Origin: Nematostella vectensis
Lineage: Eukaryota; Cnidaria; Anthozoa; Actiniaria; Edwardsiidae
DNA length: 64,000 nucleotides
Reading direction: 5' to 3'
Assembly (NCBI RefSeq): GCF_932526225.1
Contig: NC_064043.1
Location: forward strand, 7,927,501 to 7,991,500
A model generated the notes under the pieces. That model searched no databases. It was given only the letters and a program-made list of their open reading frames with translations, and was not told the origin of the DNA. The translations under genes and the position numbers were made by a program. Shown here one piece after another: positions 1-12,900 of the stretch. Positions within the stretch are counted from its first letter, which is position 1; each line of letters opens with the position of its first letter.

Positions 1-2564
1 CCAATCAGGAAAGAGATTATGCAATAACAGCCATGTGGTCCCACATGTCCCACGAAAAGTCGGCAATCGATGCCAAACAAGATTGGTTTGAGATATTTTC
101 CTGTGAATCTGGACAAGCAAATAAGCATTTTCCGGTCAGCGTAGAAAGTGCTAGCCCTGTTTTCGTTGACTGGCCACTTTTAGTGCGGAGTTTGAACTCA
201 AATTAAAGAAAAACCTGTAAAGCTTACTACAAAGAAAGGAAAAACCAAAAGCAAACAAACCACATACAAGAGCAGTGTAAGTCCTTCCATTAAACTTGTG
301 TTTGATATTATCCTAGGTTACTACAATTACATATAAGAATGAGACTGTCGTTTGTATTTTTGCTATAGATCTTGACGTTTGCTGATAAAACTTGTAGTTA
401 GAAGTCAGACGTAAACAGCAAATCCGGATTTGTTCTACTGTTCCAGCACTTAAATCACTGTAAGTTGACAAAAATAGCTTTGAAACACATAAACACATAG
501 TGCCTACCAAAGAAGCACCGCTCAATCTTAACATTTCCAAGTTTTCGTATTTTGAGCTGGATTCATTCCCATTCAACAACCATATTTATCTATTTCTATG
601 CTTCTCTTAAAGATTTTCACCAAGCTTGGATTAACAAGACAAGTTTCCATCATATTAGGACACCGTGTTTTTTTTCCAAGTCACAGGAAAACCCCTATAA
701 ACGTCTATATTTTAGATAAATCAAAGCAGGATTCACTGTCTTCATTCGACATGTACAATTTGTGGGACTTTTGTGGGACATTTGGGTTGCACTTAGCTGG
801 CTTCTATTTGCTGCTTTCTGATTGGATATTCGTGTGCGTCAGATCTATGAATTATGAGTGATCTTGGGTTTTGCATTTACCTACTTACTAAGGTAACCTC
901 AAATACTTACCTATTCAACCAAGTTTAAGAAGAGGCACTTATTTATATTGTCTTTTCCTGTGTGAACTCAGGTAAGTTAGCAAAAATATTAAAATCAAAG
1001 ACATTTTCATAAGCCAAATATATAATTCTATTGACACAGAGGCGTGGCCAACCTTTCAAGGAAAAGGTACACCAACTTTGATGGCCCTATACGTCTACTG
1101 AATAGAAGAAAGCATATAGTAGGCAGGGTGCCCTGAAATGTTTTCCTCCCCCTCCTCTAAACTCCCACAATCTATGGAGTATCGCAATACTGTCCACCCC
1201 AGACGTGAGAATTTTATTTGGAGGGGGGGGGAGGGGTGAGTATATATGTTTTGGGGGGAGGGGTGGGGTATACCCTCACAGAGGGCTCACAAGCTAAAGC
1301 AGCTAAATGGTTTCCTGTTATCATTAAGCCAATCAGCACTCAGCAGATGTTTGCCATTAGAAAGCTCTTGCGCACAATGGCACTACACAAGGAATTATTA
1401 CTTTTCACTGATAGAAAATAGGCAATATGTCAATTTTCAATAGATGGAATTTTTTTGAAGTGATAAGATCGCTAAAAGCGGGACATTTGGTGTTCCAGGC
1501 TAGCCGGTCTCATTCAGGGCTATTCGGAAATGTTTTGTTTTCGAATATTGGGAATTCTGCTTGGCCTTTGCCAGAATTCCCAATATTGGAAAACAAAACA
1601 TTTCTGAATAAGCCTGAATGAGAGCCGCCTAGCAGACTAGCTCAAGGCGGGAGAGCGGGAGAAGGCCGGCCTAAAATCCTGAGACTTCCACCTGAAGCTG
1701 AGAGTTGACAGGTATGGTATTGTTGTTCAGAGCTGGAATGGAGAAAACATACCTGCTGCATGAAAGTTGTTCAGTCGTTGAACGAGCTTCAAGATATTGC
1801 TTGACCATGGGCTACTTGTCATTTCTATAAAAGTGTGTCATAGAAGGTCATGTACATCAAATGAGAAACAAGCAGGAAACAATACGATTTATTCACTAAG
1901 GTTAAAAAAGATGGATGGTCTAACTGCTTGGTTAGTATTGTTTTTACCTGTTGGTGATATTGTAGGTGTGCTGGCGTAGCTATGTTCTCTGTATTCCTTC
2001 GAGCTCATTTCTTTTCAATCAAGATAATTGATCTTATAAAACTCATCCTACAAACATGAAAGCAAGATTGAACAGTTGAGAGTGGGCAAATAAAGCAACT
2101 GCTGCCGCAACGATGAATCCGCTGGCCTAGTAACAGAATTAAAAAACACAGGAAACCCGCCGTGTTAGGTTTGCGCATTAGTTGATACTTCAACAACAAA
2201 CGATTATCTATCATATAAAAATTCTCAAGTAGTCTGATATGATATGATAAAACGACTTGGCCCGAGTCACGGCGAACGAGGAGACCCCCAGTAAAACAAG
2301 AGCGACCCTAAGCAACATGAAAAAAAAATGAAAATATCGCATTTCGTCACGCTTGATACTACTCTATTCTCTATTACTCTATATCTGTATATGATGAACT
2401 TGACAATCAAGAGCATTGCGTGACATACAAGGAGGGGAGAAGGGGATTGGCCCCTCCCATGCTGAATAAATTGGACACTCATAAATCATCTTGTCTTGGC
2501 CGAGTTTTTCCTCGGGCGAGAAACCTACACAGTCCGCATAAAGGCCCGCATAAAGTACGCCAAG
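1..2564. other. Intergenic, no gene recognised
   Basis: No open frame here resembles a known protein, and none has convincing splice partners. The stretch holds a G-rich run near 1220-1265 and a foldback repeat near 1.5 kb (separate entry). The end of the stretch should contain the promoter and 5' UTR of the stress protein gene; I see no clear TATA box. Confidence 0.6.
1499..1642. repeat. Foldback (inverted repeat) element
   Basis: Two arms of about 60 bp are near-perfect reverse complements around a spacer of about 10 bp centred near 1565. The inner ends read AATATTGGGAATTCTG and CAGAATTCCCAATATT; the outer ends carry TCTCATTCAGG and CCTGAATGAGA. It looks like a small MITE or foldback transposon. 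No coding capacity. Confidence 0.85.
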
Positions 2565-4753
2565 ATGGCCACAGAGTCTCAGCAAGATACAAAATATGAG
2601 AAAAGACGAGTTCTGCTAGCCATAGACCACAGTGAGCACAGTATGAGGGCATTTGAATGTGAGTAATGTGCTATGGACTGGTGTTTTGTGACGAGTAGAT
2701 CTCGTGTAGTCAGTCTTGCGTAAATTAGTTCCTTCGTGTCGCACCAGAAAATTGTACTCGTTCTTTGTATTTTTTGGGTACGTAAGGAATATGATTTTAA
2801 CATCTGCGAGTTATAATGAGCTTATCATGGGTAAAGTATTCCTTGAAATTGACCTTTACGCTCTCCGGTTATCGCCCAATATTGAAATTAATGAGCTACT
2901 CTGATGAAAGGCCAAGGTAATTAAAGCGTTAAGAAGTTATGCAGTGTATTGACAATATGCTTTTGTTTTTAGTAGCTTTTTTTGATTTTTTTCTATAAGC
3001 ATTTTACTGTTTCTAGGGGGGGGGGGGGGGGGTGAATAGGTTCGCGGATCGGCGGATTCAGCCCCGAAATGCTCACGGATTACGGATTTTGATGATTTAT
3101 TCAGCGGATTGGCGGATTTTGGAAATACGGCAGATCACGGATCTGTTGACAATTTGGGCACGGATTTCGGATTTTGACTGCATTGACGGTCGAATTTCGG
3201 ATTTTAAATGAATTACAATCGTTGCTATATTGTTTACCTGTCAAACCAAGCGGATCTAAAAATATCTGCGGATTCACGGATTTGCCCCGAAAATTTTGCG
3301 GCTCGGTGGATTTACATACCCCTATTCACCCCCTCCCCCCATTATTACCAGACTACACTACCCGACAATTATTACCCTACATTTTTTTTAATATTGTATA
3401 TATTGGTTGGTTGGTGCAGGTGTGAAATGAAACGGATTAATTCAGATCCATTGTCTAACCACATTCCCCTTCATCTGCGCATATACCAAATCTTTATTCA
3501 TATTACAATTGCCTGTATCTTCCAGCAAATGTCTACATAATTATTATATAATCAAGTTATTATCAGTATCCTGGGGTTATCACAGCACCCCACTGCAAGA
3601 GATGTTTCAGCCATAAGAATACTTTTGTAGATAATGATATTGACGCAGGCCATAACCTGCACAGACAGGATTTTTTGGGGGGCTCAGAACACCCCCCCTC
3701 CCCCTTCCCCCTTCCCCTCACCAAACACACAGGAGGCTTGGATGTCTGCTCTACTTACGTATCTTTTTTTGCCAGGGTATTTTGAAAACATCCACAGAGA
3801 TGATAATCTTCTGATGTTAGTTCACTCACAAGAACTTCCTCCAATTTTCATTCCGCCGGATGCTTGTAAGTGAAGTGTGGAATATGGACAGTAGCAAATC
3901 AAGGGCTCTGAGGCCACAGGCCTCAGAAACACCCTCAAAGCCTAAACAAAAATTAAGGCTTGTTGACATACTTGCATGTTGTTGTATGAAGTTCAATACA
4001 ATACTGCAGTGGCCTTGCCAGGATTTTTAACAGGAGGGGGTGCAAAAGGCCCTTTCAAGGCATTTTCTCCTGTATTTTAGATGTCTCATACATGTACTGT
4101 ATTTTTGGCTGCTAGAAGGGGGCCCCGGGCCCCCTGGGCCGCCCCCCTGGCTACGCCCCTGTACTGTATAACACTTTACATTTTGTGTGTTCCAGTTGGA
4201 ACGACCCTGTATAATGAATGGTTGGCAGAAGCGAAGAAGGCTAGCTTACAAAGCAAGAAACTACTGGAGGGGTTTGAAAGGATGTGTAAAGAGCGGCATG
4301 TAAGTATTCATGTTTTAAATTTAAAAATCCAATAGTTGAATGATGATGGCAATTTATGCTTCGAATAGTTCTGAATTTCCTCTGTGAAAGGCATACTTGT
4401 TGTTGTTTTTTTTTTTGGGGGGGGGGTGGGGTGGGAATTTGCCCCACCCCACCCTCCTCAAAGCATCTTTTGATCTATTATTTCCTACTTGTTTGATCAG
4501 ATATTTCATTACCTGAGAAGTCCCCCCTTATTTATTGTTTTTTTTTTCTTGTCCATAGTGCGAGTGTGAGAAGCATCTACTGGAAGGAGACAACCCTGGA
4601 CCAGCCATCATCAAACTGATAAAAAAGTCCAAACCTAACTATGTGGTGATAGGGTCACGTGGCCAGAGCATGGTCCGAAGGACTGTCATGGGCAGTGTGA
4701 GCGACTTCATAATACATCATGCACATGTTCCTGTATGCATCAGCCCTCCCTGA
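2565..4753 (+). CDS. Universal stress protein (UspA family), 4 exons
   Basis: Coding exons: 2565-2658, 3776-3865, 4196-4299, 4559-4753. All introns are GT-AG and the frame stays open to TGA, giving 160 aa. The N-terminus reads RRVLLAIDHSEHSMRAFEW, the first beta strand of a Usp fold. The last exon has VVIGSRGQSMVRRTVMGSVS, matching the G-x2-G-x9-G(S/T) ATP-binding motif of UspA proteins, followed by a terminal beta strand (HVPVCIS). Single-domain Usp proteins are cytosolic, often ATP-binding, and linked to stress responses; the target is unknown here. The start is the first ATG of the frame, 11 codons before the conserved strand. Intron 1 carries a TIR element. A possible poly(A) signal AATAAA lies at 5004-5009. 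The gene converges on PFAS. Confidence 0.92.
3016..3340. mobile_element. MITE-like element with CGGATT-rich interior
   Basis: The ends are inverted: a G run followed by GTGAATAGG on the left and CCTATTCAC followed by a C-rich run on the right. The interior repeats CGGATT and GCGGATT many times on one strand. It lies in intron 1 of the stress protein gene. Non-coding. Confidence 0.65.
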
Positions 4754-6974
4754 TTGTTGGATTAAAAAATAGTGAATAGGCATGTACATGTACAATGAAA
4801 ACCGCACCCTAGAGCAGTTCCCTTGGAGAGACATCTCAACCTCGCTGGCCACTAAATAGAGACCTTCAAGGCTCTAGAACCAGGGTATAGAGCAGTTATT
4901 ATTTATTACAATTTCTCAATTATGCGACAAATTTTCTTGTTCTCAAGGTTGTCTAACTAGAATGCAAGCACATCAACCATGAAACGTGGGGTTGCCTTGC
5001 TGGAATAAAATTGGAAAAAAGGGGAAAAGGTTTTTCCTTACCCAGGGCTGTATGCTGTCCTCCCCTTTTTATCTTTCGGCCTTTACAACACGGATATTGG
5101 TACTGGGTCACTATTCATGTCCATGAAAAAGCAATATTTAAAAGAACCTGGGAAAAACTGGCAGGTACTGCTTCCTCCAGCATAAATGTAGATAGTAGGA
5201 AAAGACAACCCAACTCTGACACCAAAAAGCAATATTTGCTTGTTGAAAGAAAGCCAAGTTTTCATACATTCTATGATTATGGTATCTGTGTCTACCCATC
5301 CCCTTCAGCAAATCATAATTACACGCAGAAGGTAAAAAAATGTCTACAATCGCATAGCGCAACATGCTCGAAGATCCAGCGTATTTTGCGGGCGTTTCCT
5401 TTTCCCGGGCGTTTCCCGCAAAGAACGCTGGATCCTGGAGCATAATAGCACAAGGGCCTTACTGCTCATGGCCTAATTCATGGTGCATACAGGTATTAGT
5501 GATCAGTTTGAAGGGTCCCAATTTCTCTCGTGATCGGGCCTTACTTCTTAAAGTGCACTAAGGGCTTAAATGTTTACGTTGCACAAGTGCTTAATTGTTC
5601 AAGGGCCTAACTGCTCATAGTGTGCACGGTCCTTATTGCTAACGGTGCACAAGGGCTTAATTGCTCATGGCTAATAATAATGTTTAGTTATTTACGAGAC
5701 GGACAAACGACCGCATGGTAAACGCCGCCATGTTGAATTTATTACACACACAGAACCCGGATGTGAATCGCGTGACATATCATTACAGTAGAGTAAAGCA
5801 GAGGTAGCCGAGTTTTTCGATACATAGACTAGGGAATACTAGGGACTAAAAGTGATCACTTCTAACAGCTCAATGAGTCAGTGTTTTTTTTGTGTGAATT
5901 TCGTACAAATCCTCCAAACCACAAACTTCGAGCTTGGGCTCTCTGTGCTGCTGTTCCTCAAGAGAGTAGTCAGTCTTGCGTTTGAAATATGGCAAGAATT
6001 CATTATTTCAAACCTGGACTCGGCGCTTCACATTCGCGCACCAATTTTTACCGCACTGCTATCCACTCAATTCTAGCGCAATAAGCGCGATTTTAAGTTA
6101 CTCCTGAATGGTTTTGCTACACAGATTTGCTCTATGTACTCTAACGATGGGACTACAAGCTGATTACAAAATAATCAAATTGTTGTTTTCGATCAAGGTA
6201 GCAAAAATGAAAAAAGCTTGACGCGCGCGCCTTCTTAAGGGCAGCCTGTTAACAAAAACCCCGATGTTACAGACACTACATGGCGGTACCTAGGGTGACC
6301 CTGGTAAAGTTGTCCTTACCCTCTTCATATAAATCGAGTGCAAATAGCCGCGACAGGAGGCCTAGAAACACAAATGATAAAATGGACCTAGAGCTTGGGC
6401 CATCTGTGATCGAAACATGCTTGAAGCCCCAGGGGATCCTAAATGTCTCTACCTCTGCTTTGCGCGGCCGAACGAGAAAGCGCCGAATCATCGAGTATGT
6501 GGCTGAGATAGTTATGTTTGTGTTTGATTTTACCGCGTTTGTGTTTAACTTCGATAAGCGCTGCCTGCCTCGCGGAGCTGATTGAGGGAGTAACATTTCA
6601 GGTTGGAAAATATATCTACAAATATAGAGTGCTATAATTGTAGCAAAACAAATGACGGTAATTCTAAGGTGGTTTTATTTTATTGAGCGGTGAGGCTATG
6701 CAGCGATAGCTGAAAGACCTAGCGCATTCAATAGTATTACAAACATATACTATCGAACATCAAGGATTCTAGAGTCCCTTTAAGTGCGCAGTCCTAAAAC
6801 GGCAAATTACATAGTATGATTCAAATTTACTGCGTTTTTTTTTTATGTCACGCCCGTGTCAACTGCTCTATTCTGATTACACGAATATTATTATGCTTTT
6901 TAAGGTACACGATGCATGCTTCTATTTTTTCAATTCTATAATTGTTTTCATTCTAAATGTTTCTGCCTCTGCGC
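4754..6974. other. Intergenic between convergent genes
   Basis: Contains the 3' flanks of the stress protein gene and of PFAS. A minus-strand AATAAA for PFAS is available near 6674-6679, about 300 bp past its stop. A segment at about 4802-4885 resembles one arm of the foldback at 26.1 kb. Overlapping ORFs on both strands at 6276-6596 have no recognisable domain or splice context and I do not call them genes. Confidence 0.6.
5364..5443. repeat. Short foldback repeat
   Basis: The 80-bp segment begins ATGCTC and ends GAGCAT. The inner arms are GATCCAGCGT...TTTTGCGGG and CCCGCAAAG...AACGCTGGATC, with one small asymmetry on each side. It would form a hairpin in single-stranded DNA or RNA. Origin unknown. 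Confidence 0.8.
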
Positions 6975-9900
6975 TTATCCCTCTTTCACGCACCACTCAT
7001 ATGCATTCTGGAACATGCGTAACCATGGAGACGTAGACATACTTCCACGCCACTCCTCAGGCATCCACGCCCATTGCCATGGCAACGTGCACCTCTCTGG
7101 GTGTGGCATCATAGCAAGGTGCCGCCCATCTGGTGAACACAGCCCGGCTATACCGAGGGGTGACCCGTTAGGATTCAAGGGGTACTGAGTAGTGATATTG
7201 CCATCGTCGTCGACGTAGCGGACGGGTGCGAGATTTTTGGATACGACGTTGTCTAGGACTTCAGGCCTGACGAATTGGGCGCGGCCCTCGCCGTGGGCGA
7301 CCCAGACCCCAAGGCTGGACCCTTCCAGGCCTTGAAGCATGAGGGCGGGGCTGGACTCAATGGTGACGGTGACAAAACGAGACTCAAACCGCTCCGAGAT
7401 GTTATGGGTAAAGCAGACGCCTTGGGACGGGGAGGCAAATTTGGGGGTTTCGCCCGTATCTTCAGAACCAACCCAGCCGAGAAGAGCCATCAGTTGGCAA
7501 CCGTTACAGATACCTAAACTGAAGGTGTCGTCCCGGGCTAAGAAAGCTTCGAACTGAGCTTTTGCGGTGGGGTTTATCTGACACACTGCTGCCCATCCTT
7601 TGGCAGAGCCCAAGACGTCTGCATAGCTAAAGCCGCCTACAAAGACAACTCCACGGAATCCATCCAGAGTTAAATCTCCCCGACAGATGTCATTCATCGT
7701 CACATCCCACACTTGGAATCCCGCCATGTAGAAGCTCGCAACCATTTCTCGATCACCATTACTTCCCTCCTCGCGGATGACAGCCACTTTGGGACAGTTG
7801 TCTCGATCTTCAATAGGCGTCACTGCGGTTGGTTCAAAGGTGAGGTTGTACTCCGGAGCTTTCCGGTGCTTCAGCCCTGCCTTTTCGATTTCCACACAGC
7901 TTGGGTTGGACTGCAACAGTTCAAGCTGGAAACTCGTCTCCTCCCACAGGTCCCTCAGCGCCACCATCTTATCCTCCAGGACCGTCTCACCATCAACTTT
8001 GATTAAGATACCAGAACCTTCGCCTAATCCGGCAGTTTTACCAATCACAAGACAACATACACCGTTCCTCTGATACGCATTCTGAACAGCCTCGACATTC
8101 TCAGGTTTAACTTCCAGAACCAGGCCAAGCTCTTCGGCGAACAATACATCTATGGCTTTGCTGTGCTGTGGCGTCCAGCTGGTGACAGGGATGTTGGTGT
8201 CCAGGCCACAGTTTCCAGCAAATGCCATTTCCAGCAGAGTGGTGACTAGGCCTCCGTCGCTGACGTCGTGACCGGAAGTGATGAGCTTCTGTGAGAGTAG
8301 CTCTTGCGTTGTGTTGAACGCAGAGATGAAAAGCTAAAAATGATAAAATAAAAAGCATAAAAAACAAGGGCAACAACTCCTAACTAATTTAACCTATTTC
8401 TTTTACTAATTATTAGAAAAAATGACAGCGAGGGCACAGAACGCAGGCAATGCTAAACACCTTAAACCAACCGAAGTTCGAACATAAATAAATAAATAAA
8501 TCCAACCAGAAACAAAAGAGTAACGTCCGTAACAAGTCTGCCCAAGTGATGGTTAAATAAGCCTGGGAACACTATAGCCCTAATAGTTGGATCACTATAG
8601 TAGGTATTACATTAACTACAATTTGATCGGTCAGAGATCTGACAGTTGATCGTATTCCCTCGATGTAAAGTAGTGGCAAACAGAAATAAGGAGATTAACT
8701 CGGCAAATTGTATGATTCTTTAAGTATATCTAGTATGTGCCAAAGTCAGCCAAATGAAAGGATTAAGGTGTGATTCTACAGGCTAGCTTGCGTCTCTCCT
8801 CTGATGCAAACAGTTTAGTTATCCATGGCCCACGGAAAGCGATGTAGCCCCTACAAGTCATCCACCTACCCAAGAACCAAGTACCTCCATCCCCTTCTCT
8901 GTACGAACCTGTGGATTGTCCATATCAGGCGACACATCCCCAATCTGCTGATACACCTGGGCCAGTGCACTTCCACCAAGCCGCCACCCCTCCGCACCCA
9001 TGCGGACATACAGGAGGGTCCCATTCCCGCCAGGAAGCTTTAGGTCTGGGGTCACGGTCAAGCAGACATCAGGGCATGCAGCATAGACAGACACCACCAG
9101 AGCACCTGGTGCCTTTACCGTGTCACTGCCGACACGGGCAGCCATACTTAGTGAGTCTTTGCCGCCATCCACGGCGATACCCAGCTCAGCCATGACACCA
9201 CACATGGCTTTACATGTGTCGTATAAAGCCGCTCCTTCTCCTGGAAGCTTGGCAGCCCACATCCAGTTGCCGCTACATTTGACGTCCTTAAACAAAAGCG
9301 TAACTAATGAGAAATCTTTTATGGATATCTTTCACAGTACACTGCTATCATAAAACGTGGACAGTTAGAACCATTAAAGTAGAACTACCATATCACTGAC
9401 ACTCTCAGATGGCCTTTATGTAATATCCACTTTAATGGGGGTTTCAATAAGAGATTTTAAGTAAAGAATATGAAGCCAAGACCTAGGGAAGTGTCTGTAA
9501 GGAGGAAGATGTCCAATACTTTTGCAAACCCGTATTTTAGTAGGGTGATTGCGAAGTCTTCCTTGCTAACGTACCTTTAGATCTGTGATCTTTGCAAACA
9601 CCAAGTTCGTAAGAGCCTCCCCCACAGTCATGCGTGCTCCACATCCAGGGTCTACCAAGCATTTGATTGGCTGTTCCCCTACAGCTGTTGCGGACCCAAC
9701 AGTGTGAAAGTGGGAGAGAGCTGTAACAGCAACACCTGCAACTGGCGTATGGAGAGGACCAACGCACTGCTGCTGTGCAATCAGTCCTGTTACACTGCGA
9801 TCAACCTTCACAGGAATCACACAGAGAATATGTTAGCACTTTGTCTTGTGGAATTACTTATATGGTTCAATTTGTGCTTTACATGACAAGGAGTAACTGT

Positions 9901-12900
9901 CAGAATAGATAAAGCACTAGGTACACAGTTTATACAAGTATTTGTTCAGGTATTGAGCTTTGATAATTGAGTTAGTACCCCCGGGGGGGGGGGGCTCTTC
10001 CCATGTCGACCTGATAGGAATGCTCGTCATATTTTTTATGGGTCAAAATCGGGTTTCAGGTATTTTGTAGGGGGGATCCGAGAAAAATAGGCTTTTTTCT
10101 TAGAATTGGTATTTTTTAGGGCTTCTGGGGTATTTTTCAAATTTCCCGAAAAGCATCCTTTACCCTGAAGTACTCTATCCCCCCCCCCCCCCCGCCCTAG
10201 GGTTAGTACCACATTACCACTAAGGTATTCATAGTGTTAAGTATCAGCGCCGGCTACTTTTTTTTAAGTCGACTTAAGTGTAATTTGAACTATAGATATA
10301 CAATCCACTACTTGCAAGGGCGGTAGATTGAGTGTGTGCAGTACATCTCAAATGTAGCAACTTGCATAGTAGTGTATTTCTTGCACATCCTTGAGTTTAA
10401 GTTGAGCTACAATCCAGACAAGGCAACTGCTTACAAGGGTAGCAGTTTGCTTGAATCCATTTAACTTAAATTGTTCTCTTTTCTTGCATAGTACTGGCAA
10501 TCACTTGCATGGGCGGTGTCTTTGCGGTACAATTGCTTTGTTAGTAGCTTTTTCATAAGGGCGAAAGTCTGCCACCTTTATCAAATTTGCATTTGCTCTT
10601 CTCCTGTCACAATACAGGCAAACATTTGCATGGGCTGTGTCTTTCTTGTGTTGTGATTGGATAACTGACAAAGCATTTTGTTTTTGCTTTAAGTAGCAAC
10701 ACTATGCAAAGGTATGATTGTAGCTTATATGTGCTATCGTTCTTGAGTGCTGCTTTTCCCCTTGGGTGGGGCTGCATTGTAGATTATCACCCACCATGCA
10801 TTTGGCGTTGTTTGCCCTCACCTCCTGTCACTGATAATAAGTCCCCAACCCCTAAAAGGGTCCTTTGAAAAACATGGTCTTATTTTGTTAAACTTTACGC
10901 ACAGAAATAAAAATAAATGTACCTTGTTTGTTAGGTAGCGCTTGCTGGCCACTGAGGGCAGCCTTAGAACACGGCGTAAGGCTTCTGCCACAGTTAGACC
11001 CTGAGGCAATGAAAGAGGTTGCAACATGGGACTGACGTGATCAAGTGTAAACACTTTCTTTGGCATCTTGCCCAAAACTACGTCCAGCTCTAGGTCTACA
11101 GGGTATTTTGTGGTCTTTTGGCGTTTAGCCAAAGAAGTGTCAAGCATCCCGTTTTCCTCAGAGGAGTTATCATCTTCAAGAACTATTCTCCCATCACCTG
11201 AAAAAAAAAAAAAAAACGGATTACACACAAAATATAAAATAACATTTTATATACTTCGCCACCACTTTCGGGGTGCCTTATTCCATTACACAACTCACAC
11301 AAATCCTTAAGACCAGAATGCCTTACAAGCTCAAGTCCGGGCCATACACACTAACTACATTCATGCCCTGTGATAATCTCATGGTCAAAAATGTTACATT
11401 ATCTCACTAAAATTCAGAAAGGACAAATTATCCTAAAATTGTCTTACCAGTTATTGTCCCTACAAATGAGACAGGAACTTTCTCTCGACTCGATATTGTT
11501 CTTAGTTTTGCTGCATCTTCAGCCCTCACAAGTAGGGCATTGCTTTCCTGGTATTCAGCCCCCCAGAGCTCCATTACAGACAGAGTTGGGTCTCCAAGGA
11601 TAAAATCCTTCACTCTTATAACGGCACCTGCAGGCTCACAGATCTCCTTCAAAACATTACCTGAAACAAAAATACTTATTTGCAGGTGTGAATACAACTC
11701 TAATACTAGAGATTGTGTGACCAACACAAAGGATGGCTTTACTACAACACACCTCTTTAGAAATCAAAATTAAAAAGTCAAATCCAAATTTTCTAAATTG
11801 TAATTGGTCAGATGTATTGTGGCAAATGGTTTAGTTGGTCTGGGATGTTTTCAAGCAGGCTGATTGAGACATACTCAATCAAATTGGGAATGCCCACTTG
11901 TCTGTTATTACATTCAATGTACTTTCTGTTAATACAAATCTTGAAAATAACCCTACCCTCCCACATGTACCAAAGGCTCATAAGTCAATATTAGAATTTA
12001 ACTAAAATTCTTGTGTCCGGGATGGAGAGCTATTGCAAAGCTATCACCATGACACTGCCCCTTTAATTGCAATGATTGTATACCCACCATTGCCCCCAGC
12101 TCCCTGGTCATGTATACTGCAGATAGGATTTCTCTTGCCCATTTCCAGACAGGCTCGGATAGCCCTGTTTAGTTTTTGCTCCATCTCTGCATCCCCCCGC
12201 TGGACAGCTCCAAAGTCGAGTTCTGAGATGTTGTCTCCTTGAACCTGGATAGATGAAGCAGCCCCTCCACCTACCCCTATGCGGTACGCAGGTCCGCCTA
12301 TCTTGACCACTTCCATGCCTAGATTAGTAAAAAATATGATGAGAAAAACATGCCCAGTATTTGCTGGGGATGCACAGTCATATGTATCATATGGTAAAAG
12401 GATAGTATTTGAAGATCCTTCAGAAAGAAACAAACTACTTTTTAGCAGCCAGGGAGGGGGTACACCCCTATACAGCCCTAACAAAAATACAGAATAACCT
12501 CCAGCCTACTCTAACATTCAATTATAGAATAACCTATGCTAGCTCTCTTTATTCGGATGCATAGGGATAATACGATTAGCAAAAAAAGCAAGCAGACAAT
12601 CCTCCAATAAGAAATAAACCACCTTTTGGACTGTGATAGGTACGATAGGTGTAATAGGTACACTTACCCTTTTCTGGTGCCAATTTAGTCACACTATGGG
12701 CATCAATGGTTCCTAATCCACCACTAAACATGATGGGTTTCACCCATTCACGTCTCTCTCCATTTGGCATCCTCATACCAAATGACCTGGCAAAGCCGGC
12801 AAGGACGGGCTCTCCAAACTTGTTGCCATAGTCAGATGCACCGTTACTGGCCTCTATTGCCACCTCCAAAGCAGGCGCCATGTTGTTGGGGTAAACCAGA

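Noticed and set aside
5011-5445. 144-aa plus-strand ORF after the stress protein gene
   Set aside because: Low-complexity and unlike any family I know; it runs through a foldback repeat. Probably 3' flank.
6276-6596. Overlapping ORFs of about 100 aa on both strands
   Set aside because: No recognisable domain, no splice partners, and the two strands mirror each other; chance is the simplest reading.
7253-8073. Several ORFs on the opposite strand of, or in other frames within, the last PFAS exon
   Set aside because: Shadows of a 1359-bp coding exon.
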